DNA of 64,000 nucleotides from positions 496,001-560,000 of the forward strand of contig JAHLKI010000016.1 in assembly GCA_025602905.1 (NCBI GenBank). The letters are read 5' to 3'. This DNA is from Phlyctochytrium arcticum (taxonomy: Eukaryota; Chytridiomycota; Chytridiomycetes; Chytridiales; Chytridiaceae). Position numbers and translations under genes: made by a program. The notes under the pieces are model-generated. The model searched no databases. It saw only the letters and a program-made list of their open reading frames with translations, and was not told the DNA's origin. Below, piece by piece: positions 13,743 through 23,517 of this stretch; position 1 is the stretch's first letter, and every line of letters starts with the position of its first letter.

Positions 13743-16733
13743 TGGCTGTGCTTGCAGGGCCAGCTTCTGCTGGAGTTGACGTTGTTGTTGCTGGTGGTAT
13801 TGCAAGTGGGGTTGTGATTGCGCGTGATTTTGGGGTTTCTGCATGTTTTGAACACCGGCAATAAGACCGGGATCCATGGCCATGACGGCTGCGGGCATGC
13901 CGTTTGTCGTGTGCTGTTGGGGGTACTGACCGTTGACGGCCTTGCCGTCATTCTGTTCTTCATCACCAAGCTGCCGCATCCACATGAGATAATACGTTCC
14001 AGCCCCACCGCGTTGCTGCTCCGCCGTATCCATGTGTGCATTGAGTTCACCATGGACTCCTCCCGATGCAGCAGCCTTCACCTGTGCCACAGCCCCTTGA
14101 CGCCTAAAGACTTCCGCACCACGTTCCAAAAGTTCTTGATGGGTTCCACGCTCCACAATTTGGCCGTCTTTCAAAACCAAAATAAGGTCAGCGTCCACAA
14201 TGGTGCTGAGCCGATGAGCAATGACCAGCGTTGTCCGGTTGGCAGATAGCGCGTACAAAGAGTCTTGAATGAGTCGCTCAGTCGTGTTGTCCAGAGCTGA
14301 TGTGGCTTCATCAAGTAGGATGATTGACGGATTCTTTAATATCGTGCGAGCTATAGCAATACGTTGCTTCTCTCCTCCACTCAGCCGAAGACCACGCTCG
14401 CCAACCTTGGTATTGTATCCTAAAAAAAAGCAAGTGTGATTAAGATGGATACATCGCAAATGGCTACTATGGTACATACCATCAGGGAACGACATAATGC
14501 GATCGTGAATTTGCGCTGCCCTAGCGGCAGCGACAACCTCCTCGTCCGTGGCATGAACATTTCCGTATCTTATATTGTATCGAACATCTTCGTTAAACAA
14601 TACAGTGTCTTGCGGGACAACTCCAATATGACTTCGAAGTGCAGTTTGTTTGACCGACCGGATATCTTGGCCATCGATTTTGATGGTACCTTGTTGCACA
14701 TCATAGAAGCGGAAGAGTAGGCGAAACACGGTCGATTTGCCACCGCCAGATGGTCCTACTAGCGCAATCGTCTTTCCGGCCGGTGCCTCGAACGAGATAC
14801 CCTTTAAAGCCGGTTGACGGGGATCATACGCGAAACCGACATTGTCAAAAACCACCTTTCCCTGCTGAACATGCAGCTCCTTGGCGTTGGGCACATCCTG
14901 AACCGCTTCGCCTTCCTCAAACAGATCCAACATCTTCTCCATGTCAATGAAGTTCTGCTGGATGACTCTATAATACGTTCCAAACCAATTTAGAGGTTGG
15001 TAGAGTTGCAGGAGATAGGCAAGGAAAGCCACAAAGTCTCCAATGGTCAAAATGCCGTCGGCGACGCGCTTTCCTGTCATCAAGAGACCCACGAGCAAAC
15101 CGAGAGTAATGACAGAGTTTTGCGCAGTATTGAGAATGTTGAGACTTGCACTACTTCGGTAATCCGCAGCTTGATATTTTCGGACGGCTTCGTCGTAGGC
15201 GTTTACCTCATACTTTTCGTTGTTGTAGTACTTGACCGTTTCAAAGTTCAAAAGTGAGTCTACGGCCTTGGCACGCGATGCAGAGTCCAGCTCATTCATT
15301 TCGCGACGGAATTTGGACCGCCATTCAGTGATCCAGATGGTGCAGGTAATGTAGAGCACCATTGTGATGAAAACCACCAGCGCAACGCTCCAATCAAAAG
15401 CAATCAAGAAGACAATCACAGCAAGGCCTATGTCGATGAAAACGGGTAGGATGTTGAAAGCCAAGTAGGAAAGCAGACCACCAATAGACGATGTTCCTCG
15501 GTCCATAACCCGTAAGACTTCGCCGGTTTTACGGTTGATGTGGAACTGCAAAGAGAGGGAATGCAAGTGTTCCAACATTCGTACTGAGACTTCACGCGTC
15601 GTATATTGGCCAACTGGGATCCACAGGTAATATTGCAGGGAAGACAGGAGACCCACTCCACCCTGCAAGAAGCGGAATGCTGTGTACAAGATAATTGCGC
15701 CATAGCAAAAATAGGGCTTGCGCGGATTGTCGCCCGTTCCCGGAGTCAGTTCTTCAACGACATGCTTGTACTGCAGGGGCACCAGTACATTGACGACGCG
15801 TCCCAGAGCCAGGAGAACAAAACAGCACACCACCAGAAGCTGGAGTTTGAGCGGCTTCGGCCATAGGAAGGGCATAAGTTTGCCGAGCTTGGCCCACGCC
15901 AATCGCCAAGTATTTACTGTGGTGGGAACGCTATTTGATGCTGTAGTTGCCCTGGCTTCCATGTCATTAAGTTCCTCGCGCGTAGGGCGCCAGATGAAGA
16001 TTGTAAGCAGAAGCCCGGCAATGAGGGCAAAGCGCAAAGCAAACAAGATCATGAACGTCATATGAACGTTGTTGCCCATAAGAAGCTTGCTTTCGATTGT
16101 CACTGATACAACCTCGGTACGCACTGCAGAGTCCACCCACTGGTACAGCTGAACGCACTCTACGACTAGCGAGAGAATCCAGAATTGCTTGATGCACAAT
16201 GGTATTTTATCCCGCGGTCGGTCAGGCCAATCGCGCGCAGAGAGGGTTGCTGAGAAAAAAAGGATTGCGGTGGCCATGAGCCAGGCAAATGAAGCAATGA
16301 TATCGCTAACAGTATGTGCCGATAGATCGCGAACCGCCGTATCTGGCAGATCGTCCGGTTGCGCTGCGGTGTAAAGATCCAGTCCGAGATCAAACAAGTA
16401 GGTGAACAGAACTAGTGGAGTCAGCACTCGCGTAATAATGGATGCCATGGAAGGGGAATCTGACAATCTAGACGATGCTGAGGGTCTTGGGCCACCTTGG
16501 AGCAGAGGGCTGTCCTCTCCGTCCTCTTGCAAGCTGCTCTCTCGCCGTCGCAGTAAACGCGACTCTCGCAAGATGTCAAAGTACCACAGGGTCCCTGCAA
16601 CCGTCACAAAAGCCAGCAAAATTCCAGTTGATAGAATGTTGAGTAGACATGGTGAGATCCTAGAATCTACAATGTACGGGCCAGTGCAGAGTGGAAAAGA
16701 GGCAGGGAGTTCAGAAAGGGCAAGTAACGACAT
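13551..16733 (-). CDS. hmt1: ABC half-transporter, HMT1/ABCB6 type, with polyglutamine tail
   Basis: Two exons (16733-14480 and 14419-13551) split by a 60-bp intron, giving 1,040 residues. The N-terminal ~300 residues hold an extra group of membrane helices (TMD0), a hallmark of the HMT1/ABCB6 group. An ATM1-like six-helix domain follows, then a nucleotide-binding domain with Walker A GPSGGGKST, Q-loop VVPQD, signature LSGGEKQ, Walker B IILLDEATSALD and H-loop AHRLS. The intron falls exactly between FPDG and YNTKVGERG just before the signature. Relatives move phytochelatin- or glutathione-bound metals, or porphyrins, into vacuole-like compartments. The last ~170 residues are a Gln/Ser/Pro-rich extension with a run of about eleven Gln, absent from typical members. 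The gene ends 140 bp from the convergent Gt4C-like gene. Substrate cannot be read from sequence. Confidence 0.9.
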
Positions 16734-17350
16734 GGTCGTCTGATGCGAACTCTGATGGGAAAAATTCCACTAAAACAATGCAGCTCCCGCTTTGTCGCTG
16801 TCCGACAAACAAATCTAAACCCCCTTCCTCGGCGTATTTCTAATCCAGCCCAGATGCAAGCGAAAAGCAAGTACGGTATTGTAAGAGAGAGTATGGCAAG
16901 CGCAGAACTGCGATATATGCACAGGCAAACGGTAAAAAGTGGCTTGCGTTGCTTCTGCCGTTTGTTACTTTTCAGATGTACAGTACACCAGAATATGTGC
17001 AATCCGGCGGGGGGGTCAGACGACCAGCCAGTCTTGTTGCCGCCGTGGTGGTGTTGCTGTACTATATGGAATGCTTTTGGTCAACCTCAGAGAATGACAA
17101 CGCACTCCTCCTCCCTGCTCACCTTCTTCCTGTTTTCCTAATAGCAGTCTTGATAGTTTAGCAAGTCTAGCTTTCTTGTTAATAACCGTCGCTGTTGTTG
17201 CTGGTCCGCAAGACAAGATTTCGCAGCAGTCGGTGAGAGATCCACCGGTCGGAAAAACTTCCAGATGGATTGTTGACGCGGATTATCGGGTGGCGCAGCT
17301 GGTCGCGTTTTGGAAGGATCTCTGAAATCTATTGCATACAAGCTGGCAAA
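16734..17350. other. Intergenic region between ABC transporter and Fanzor patch
   Basis: About 600 bp with no supported gene. The side next to 16733 should hold the ABC transporter promoter. The side near 17350 may include the left boundary of the mobile element, but no terminal repeat or target-site duplication is evident by eye. Confidence 0.4.
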
Positions 17351-17446
17351 CCCGAGCTTTGCTCGGGATACAAACTTTGTAATTCGAGATGACAAATCTC
17401 GAATACCAATAGCGACAGAGCGTGAACTCTGCCGGATACACTATCC
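17351..17446 (-). ncRNA. Four-hairpin array after the Fanzor stop: candidate guide RNA (omega/fRNA) scaffold
   Basis: Starting 5 nt past the stop codon and read on the minus strand, four inverted repeats follow each other: 17434-17446 (GGATA-CAC-TATCC), 17416-17431 (CAGAG with CTCTG), 17382-17404 (ATTCGAGAT-GACAA-ATCTCGAAT, 9-bp stem) and 17351-17367 (CCCGAGC-TTT-GCTCGGG, 7-bp stem). TnpB and Fanzor guide RNAs are known to derive from the 3' end of the gene and its downstream flank, and are strongly structured. Position, orientation and structure all fit. Transcription and binding are inferred. Alternative reading: the hairpins are terminal structures of the transposon itself. Confidence 0.45.
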
Positions 17447-17451
17447 TACGT

Positions 17452-18703
17452 CTATATAAAACTATATACAAAAGACATCACTAACCACGGGCAAAGGGCG
17501 CTGGCCGGCCGTTCCCGGTTTAACATGGACCGGACGATGAATGCCATGTTTGCGGTACTGAGCTTGTCTCGGTTGTGATATCTTGTCGGAACTCCCAGGG
17601 TCGCGTCGTTCGTCCAGAGGGCTTGTGTGCATTGGAGGTTGGTACAACCTAGCAAGCCATGAACGTTTTCGTCGTGTCCTTGGGCCCGTCGCCAGGGCCG
17701 TGAGCTTGGCCGAGACTTGAAGTCCTTGTCGACTGGGTGGTGGCAGAGGGAGCAGCGGCTGGACGTCCGGAACTCGTCCAGAAGAAAGCACCTGATGCCA
17801 TGCCGCTTGAATGTGTTCCTCCACTCCGACGTCTTGGTGGACTCTTGGAATCGCATGGTCCGTCCAGCGACGTTCCAGTCGCCCATCACAACCACCAAGT
17901 CATGTCCGTATCTTGCCCGCATACGGTTGATGAACTGGGATTCCGACCGTTGCCTCAATGTAGACGCTCGGAATCGTGACCGCCGATGGAATCGCAAATG
18001 GTAGAATGCTTTCAATTCCGTACGGTGGGCACCCTTGTAGGCAAGGTATTCGGAAAACCGGTCCACGTCCATCGACTTGTGGGTGGGGATGGCGGACTCC
18101 AATCCTTCGATACCATGTTCCCGTCGCAACTCACGCAGTTGACTCCTCGTCGCCCTCGTCTTGGTCTCGTGAGCGCGCTGGTTGGCCGTGTATCGCATAG
18201 TGGTGTCGTGGTTAAGATCCCGGCAAAAGAGCAAGTCTCTTTTATTTAGAAGATGAAAAATGGCGAATACATCTTCTGGGGACGGCGCAACAAAGTCGTG
18301 ACTCCAAATTTACTGGGTGTAATAGTGTCGGAGGAAGAAGGTCGTGTGCTGGGCCAGATCGTGGACGGTGGCGATGTACTCCAGCAGCCGAGCCAGCCAT
18401 ACTGGTGCGAGGGGGTGCTGGTGCCGAAAGACTTTGGCAAAGGATATCTTTCGACAGGTGTGGCGCTTGGTAGGAGGGGTTCCGATGGAGGGAGGGCCAG
18501 ATGGCGGTGTTGAGGATGGCCCTGGGTCCTTGTGGGTGGGAGTAGGATGGTCGTCGCGTATTGAAGGTCTCTACATGGACATAGATAGGAAATGTCAGAT
18601 GGGCTATCCAAAAGTCATCGCATGCTAAACACACTGTGCATACCTTTGGCGGGCGACCAAGAGACGAAGACGGTGGCCCGCCAGCGGCCCGCTTGGGGGG
18701 CAT
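17452..18703 (-). pseudogene. Fanzor (eukaryotic TnpB) nuclease, internally deleted and probably inactive
   Basis: Exons 18703-18644, 18570-18314 and ~18238-17452 would encode 367 residues. The second intron (18313-18239, GTAAAT...CTAAATAAAAG) removes an in-frame TAA at 18312-18310. Without it, the same frame is broken by one stop. The C-terminal half is clearly a RuvC-type Fanzor: an RYTANQR block, a GDW block, the RuvC-II Glu in LLDEFRTSSRC (codon 17775-17773), a zinc finger CSLC...CTNLQC, and the RuvC-III Asp in NRDKLSTANM (codon 17568-17566). Two faults show. The segment before the NKRDLLFC block has HLL where an Asp-Pro pair of RuvC-I is expected. Only a short stretch separates the N-terminal helix (HTTFFLRHYY) from RuvC-I, where full-length family members have far more. 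Start taken at MPPKRAAGG, after a TATA-like element. A miniature, mobilised-in-trans copy is possible. Confidence 0.8.
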
Positions 18704-18836
18704 GGCGGGGGGCGGCGGTTGTATCGACGATCGGTGATGAGAGGGGAAGATGTGCATTGATCGTAGAGTTTTGGTTCGAAGGAATGGGGCTAATCTGTTG
18801 CGGGAGATAAATGGGGGATGGAGTGGGTCGGGGCGG

Positions 18837-18844
18837 TATTTATA
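18837..18844 (-). promoter_or_regulatory. TATA-like element upstream of the Fanzor gene
   Basis: On the minus strand the sequence reads TATAAATA about 135 nt before the chosen ATG. A GC-rich inverted repeat (CCGCAGC...GCTGCGG, 18875-18896) lies just upstream. Function inferred from position only. Confidence 0.35.
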
Positions 18845-18980
18845 TGCGAGTGCATCCCAGCGCCGCCCAGCAGTCCGCAGCGGAGTTTAGCTGCGGCGAC
18901 CTTACGAAACAGGGTTGTTTGACTCTCAGATGCTGCCGGACGCGCCAGAGACCGGAAGAGACCCCAATTGACTGTCTTTA

Positions 18981-18999
18981 CGGAGGATTCAATCCTCCG
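18981..18999. repeat. Perfect 9-bp inverted repeat, possible transposon terminal hairpin
   Basis: CGGAGGATT, one base, then AATCCTCCG. It sits between the Fanzor gene and the Helitron helicase fragment, where an element boundary is expected. Helitrons carry a short GC-rich hairpin near their 3' end, but no convincing CTRR terminus follows on either strand. Confidence 0.35.
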
Positions 19000-19192
19000 G
19001 GTGCATTGTCAGTGCATTGTCTTCTTTGTAATTTAGTCGTTGCCCTCGGACTGTTGGCAGTACTCAACAGCCGTCGGCGGAAGACATCTTCCCATCCATG
19101 AAGATGCTACTTTCGAGCTTTTCTGACGGCGGTCGTATCTATTATATCTTACATAGCGGTTGGCACGCCTCGCTTCGCAGCGCGCATCGACT

Positions 19193-19669
19193 TTACATAG
19201 GAGAACGATGAGGAACGCGCATAACACTTGTCACATTCAAAACTTCTTTATATACAACGTTTCTCCTCAAGTCGTCGTCCTTGACGATGACTGGAACTTC
19301 AATCAAGAACTTGAGACCTGCTCTTGAATCAGACCGCGAGCCAGCAACGTACAGTTGTCCGTGGGCAAAGACGGGATTGGGTAGGTAGACGCCCACTTTC
19401 GACATTGTCTGGCCCTGGCTTTTGGTGATTGTCATGCCATACGCGAGTCTGATGGGAAATTGCTTACTGGCACTTACTGCCACCATACAACATGGCTTTG
19501 CCACTTTCGAGCTTTTCGAGCCGAGACCGATTTGGGCCCATTTTTCATTATAGTATAGATATGTAGGACCTTTAGCCTTGGGGACACGGTCTTCAGGCTT
19601 AAGAGTCTGATGTATGGTAGCAGTTTCCCTGCTGAACCTGCATCCGGTGAAAGCAAAATCTGTGATGCA
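19193..19669 (-). pseudogene. Helitron-type PIF1 helicase, C-terminal fragment
   Basis: An open minus-strand frame of about 158 codons starts just after a TGA (19672-19670) and has no upstream continuation. It contains the C-terminal PIF1/Helitron helicase blocks: a [12 protein letters not shown] segment, then [17 protein letters not shown] (helicase motif V region) and QLYVAGSRS (motif VI region). The rest of the helicase, the Rep domain and the N-terminus are missing here. It is therefore a truncated relic rather than a working gene. It lies ~490 bp upstream of the Fanzor relic and on the same strand. Confidence 0.8.
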
Positions 19670-19689
19670 TCAGTTGTCAATACTTTAGC

Positions 19690-19764
19690 AATGGATGTTG
19701 TGAATCTATCAGTGAATCTATCAGTGAAATCTACCGGGGGAATTTATCAGTGAAACCTATCAGA
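19690..19764. repeat. Imperfect short tandem repeats (GTGAATCTATCA-like)
   Basis: Four to five imperfect copies of a GTGAAnCTATCAG-like unit lie directly upstream of the helicase fragment. They may be element-internal or slippage-derived. Confidence 0.5.
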
Positions 19765-19890
19765 TGTATTAGAAGTTTACTTCGTAGATTACATCTCAAA
19801 GGAAGGATTAGACCAGACGCGTCGGTCCGTTATGTACCGCGGTTGCAAATCCAGTCAGGCAGATCCTGGAAGGCCTGGGAAGGGTGTCGC

Positions 19891-19898
19891 TATTTATA
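19891..19898 (+). promoter_or_regulatory. TATA-like box for the small membrane protein gene
   Basis: TATTTATA 91 bp before the ATG at 19982, in a short stretch otherwise free of genes. Inferred from position and sequence. Confidence 0.4.
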
Positions 19899-19981
19899 GC
19901 ACCCCAACACCAAATGTCCTCGTTCCAACCCGGTGAAGCAAACTCCTCCCATCTTTGATTTCCGCCTACTAGTAAAACATC

Positions 19982-20548
19982 ATGCCTTCAAAGTCCCCTC
20001 CGACAAGTCCCTCGACATCAACGTTGTCGCGAGGTCGCCATCCCAAGAAATTGTTCCAATTAGAACAAGACGAGATTGAGGCAACCATCGGAAAGGAATC
20101 ACCAAAGACCAAACGGGCATCCATCTCAATATCATCATCAGATGGGAATGCAGACAAGACTTCCACAACATCTACAGCCGAGCTGCGCCAGCGGCACAAA
20201 CCCGACGGCGATCGTTCGTCCCGGCAGTCATTATCCAATTTGGATTTGACCTCTGCAACTTTCTCAACCCCAAGCTCGCCCCCTCTCAGTCCAAGTCTCG
20301 CGCCAAAAGTCCCCCTCCTCCGCCGCATGTCCTCATCGCTGCTGCGCACGACGTCTCGCGAACGGGGTGTCATTATCATCGGGATAGCTGTGCTCGTCAC
20401 CATCGTTACAATATGGGCACTGGAAGGAAAAGATGCTGGGGGAGCAGTTTATCGCGTCATAAGGGGGGCAAGGTATGGGGGCAACGTGGTGGAGCTGGTG
20501 CCGCCAGCAGATTGCATCGACGAGGACTGTTACGATTCAGCTTTTTAA
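19982..20548 (+). CDS. Small single-pass membrane protein, unknown
   Basis: An uninterrupted frame of 188 codons. Residues 1-~120 are Ser/Thr/Pro-rich and charged, so probably disordered and cytosolic. A basic stretch (LRRMSSSLLRTTSRERG) precedes one hydrophobic helix (VIIIGIAVLVTIVTIWAL), and a short tail with a CIDEDC motif follows. Basic residues before the helix favour an N-in orientation. No family is recognised. Support is the coherent composition, the TATA-like box upstream and the lack of competing frames. It could still be a chance frame. Confidence 0.55.
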   Translation: MPSKSPPTSPSTSTLSRGRHPKKLFQLEQDEIEATIGKESPKTKRASISISSSDGNADKTSTTSTAELRQRHKPDGDRSSRQSLSNLDLTSATFSTPSSPPLSPSLAPKVPLLRRMSSSLLRTTSRERGVIIIGIAVLVTIVTIWALEGKDAGGAVYRVIRGARYGGNVVELVPPADCIDEDCYDSAF

Positions 20549-21521
20549 TAAACATAGCTACATTATGATACTTAGCCTATGCACAAAGCCGCTCGTGTAC
20601 TCTTTTTCGTTTCCAATGAAAGCCGACTTACATTCATCCAAGTTCTGCAATCTCTGACCCGTGAGAACGCGCGTTGTTGTTCCTTCATATTTTTCACTTA
20701 TTTGTGCATGCATGAAGCCAATCATTGAGAGCCAAAAAGCGAATGAGATCGTGTTTCCAAAACATATGCCCCGCCTCGGGCAATGTATGCTAACAATGCG
20801 GACTTGCCGATATCTGAGGGGTACAGAATATCTCCCGTCTTTACGCCATTTTCTGAAATCTGATGAAGGTATGGGCACTTTAGAGATTTTCCCTCATTTA
20901 AAGAGGAATGTAGCTAGTCCAGCAATGTACGATCGTATCTCGTGCAGCCCACGCACAAAAATGTCCGAACACGTTATTGGAAAGTTAAATCCGCTTAATT
21001 TTGTAGGGATGCTTTCCCAACAGCGCTCATGGTTGACCATAATCGTCTCTCTCAACAGAATGTACAGGTGATTTGCATGCGCGCTTACACTTGGCAGCTA
21101 AGTCTAATTTATCCCACGCGTACACAACCTACCTTCGGTCCTCATATGGGCAGTTCAATTCTGTTTCGGAACAAGATCGACGAATACAGTAGTTTCAGTT
21201 GTGCACATTCACTTTGTGCGTTCACACTATGCAAAGGAAGCTTCATATACTTGGCGTCTATTCCCGCCTCTTTTTAATGTCTCCTGCTTCTTCTATTGGC
21301 TTAGTTTCTGCTGCCTACCTTTGATTTTTGACCACCTTTGATCTGCCCCCGACAATTGCTCCATTTGTGCTTTTGACGTCAACCAACCCCCTCTTTTCGG
21401 GTTAGATAGACTTAAATTTGGGTCATTCTAAGGGTACCATAAATAAAGGGTTCGGAAAACTGCGAATCCTTCTACAATCGTCAATGGTGACTCTGCCTGT
21501 AAAAAAGTTTGGAACAAGAAA
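20549..21521. other. Intergenic region
   Basis: About 970 bp without a supported gene. The frame at 20661-21071 has no recognisable features. A CRE-like TGACGTCA lies near 21374, ~145 bp before the next start codon. Confidence 0.45.
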
Positions 21522-23364
21522 ATGGGTGCATCTGCTTCGGCAAAGCGAGAGCTTCCGACATCATATTGCTCATGGTGTCTTTTCGTTACTGCGCCCGTCA
21601 TTGTAACCGAAAGCTCCTTGGGCAACTTATACCAGTGTCAAAATTTAGGCTGCCAACGCCAAGTACAAAAGTGCGTTGTACCCTATTGTCCAAACTATGC
21701 CTGTTGGGACTCTATAGGCGGAATGGATACTGGAATGGGACTGGACGAGTGCATCACGCGAAATGACCGGTTTTGCCTGATGCATCAAGGGATTCTCCCA
21801 TCTTTTGCCAAAGCGCACATGTCAAGTATAGAGTCACCGTCCGATTACCGATCCATCTTTCTATCTGCTCCAAAAGATTATAAAAACCTGGCGCGGCAAA
21901 CGGCGGCGGCGGTCTCGGGTGCTGCATTTACCATGGCAGCAGCAGCTGCTGCACCATTGGTGGGAGGGACGGTGGTAGCGGCAGGTAGTGCAATGTTGGC
22001 CTCAGGGTTGACTGGTTTGCTTTTGAGTAAAGTGGGACAATGCGACATAAAAGGCCTGGGAATGTTGACGCTCGGAGATCATGACGAACGTTCACACGGA
22101 CAACCAAAGGCCCGTTCCGTAACGGCAATCGTTGGAACACCCGCAAGCACAATATTAGCGTACAAGTTCTGGAAAGAGATGAAGGTTGTTCAGGATCGAG
22201 GGTTTATTCTTGGTATGATCTTCTATTTTCATGCGCGTTACAGGTATTGTTGTGCTGACGAGGCACACAGAACGACAGGGAAAACGAAACCTTCCTCTTA
22301 TCATAACGATAGATGGGTTTGGACATTCTGCGAGCTCATCACCACACTGGTCCCGGGTGATTGATACGTTATTCCCGAAACACTCGTGGTACAGCTATCA
22401 CTGGGATGCTCGAACCGACTGGCATTTTTCGGCGATGCAAAGTGCATCAACCGTGGTCACCCAAAGAGGGAATATAACATCTGTGGTGACGAGTGCAACG
22501 GGGACGGCCGTCAATTCTCTAGTTGCAGTGGGGGCGGCAGCGGCCGCCTCTGCGGGACTGGCAGCTATTTTTCCATTTGCTGCTGCATCAGCTGCATTCA
22601 AAAGCTCTGAGCTATTTCGTGATGCCATGAGTTCGTGTAAAGGTGCCGCATTCCTGCTCGCGGATTGCATTGCTCGGCTGGATGTCGAAGATCGCGGTGG
22701 CGTTATATTGCTGGGACATTCTCTAGGAGCCTACTGCGCTTTCCGTTGTTTACGAACACTCGCCCATAGCGCCAAACTGGAAACACAGCTAATGCCAAAA
22801 GCGGTTGCGAATCCCACCCTTCCGCCACCATACACCCCCGAAGAGGTTGTCTCACCGCTAAGCCGTAAAGTAGCCATGGCAGTCCTGCTGGGCGGTGTTC
22901 CCCGCGCATCCCATCCAGCATGGCCAGTAGCAGCCAGTGTTGTCCGGCACAAGCTTGTTAATTGCTACTCTCTCAACGACAGGGTACTCCATTGTCTTCC
23001 AGGAGATCGATGTGGGCGATCGCCTGTCGTTATAAATAGTGGACCGGCGGCGAGCAAATTGGTCAACATTGAATGCGTTGAGGTCACCGGCCACACGAAT
23101 TGGAAGTCGGATATCATGGTGGAGCGCATTCAGGCTGTATGGTCTCCGGCTAATCGGGCGTCGGCATCAAGGAGATCGATACCTCACATCTCCAGCTCAA
23201 GTAGAACTGATGTGGCTGAAACAGCCAATATGACGCAGCCCGACCCATCCTGGTTGCAGGATCTGAGAAGCTCGACGCATCTACTACCCGTGCTGCCTAA
23301 ATCTCGCTCGCATTCTCAAATTGTGGACGACACGGAGAGGCCGCCACCCCTTCCGCCCCGTTGA
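21522..23364 (+). CDS. TMCO4/DUF726-like alpha/beta hydrolase
   Basis: Two exons, 21522-22212 and 22244-23364, give 603 residues. The join is needed: strand GFILG continues exactly into IVVLTRHTERQGKRNLPLIITIDGFGHS, the start of the hydrolase fold. The intron would be only 31 bp (GTATGATC...TTACAG), and a sequencing frameshift is the alternative. The nucleophile elbow is GHSLGAYCAF near residue ~390. Alanine-rich hydrophobic segments before and inside the fold resemble the membrane parts of TMCO4 relatives. The N-terminus begins MGASAS, a good N-myristoylation context, and has seven or more Cys in C-x2-C and C-x3/4-C spacing, possibly metal-binding. The tail ends in PPPLPPR. Substrate unknown. 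Confidence 0.75.
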
Positions 23365-23517
23365 CCGCAATATGCCCTTCGGAGAGTTTCAATCTTGAGT
23401 TAATCTTGTACGTATCCATAAAATAATTGAATTTGTATTTACAAAGCACCAGACATCTGAAAAACAGATATTGGACCTGTCAACTGACGCCAGGTCATAG
23501 CGTAACCATGTACACTT

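Noticed and set aside
13711..13864. Plus-strand Ala-rich frame opposite the transporter tail
   Set aside because: A reading of the CAG repeat in another frame, with no independent support.
16743..17161. Plus-strand frames upstream of the ABC transporter
   Set aside because: They overlap the transporter's promoter region on the other strand and have no recognisable protein pattern.
17351..17446. CRISPR-like array
   Set aside because: The repeats are inverted, differ from each other and have no regular spacers. The genome is eukaryotic.
18276..18313. A 38-bp intron (GTAAAT...CCCCAG) joining the Fanzor halves
   Set aside because: It shifts the reading frame and runs into a stop within a dozen codons. 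The 75-bp alternative keeps the frame.
18981..18999. Definite Helitron 3' end
   Set aside because: The hairpin is good but no CTRR terminus or A/T target context follows at the proper distance on either strand, so it is kept only as a possible terminal structure.
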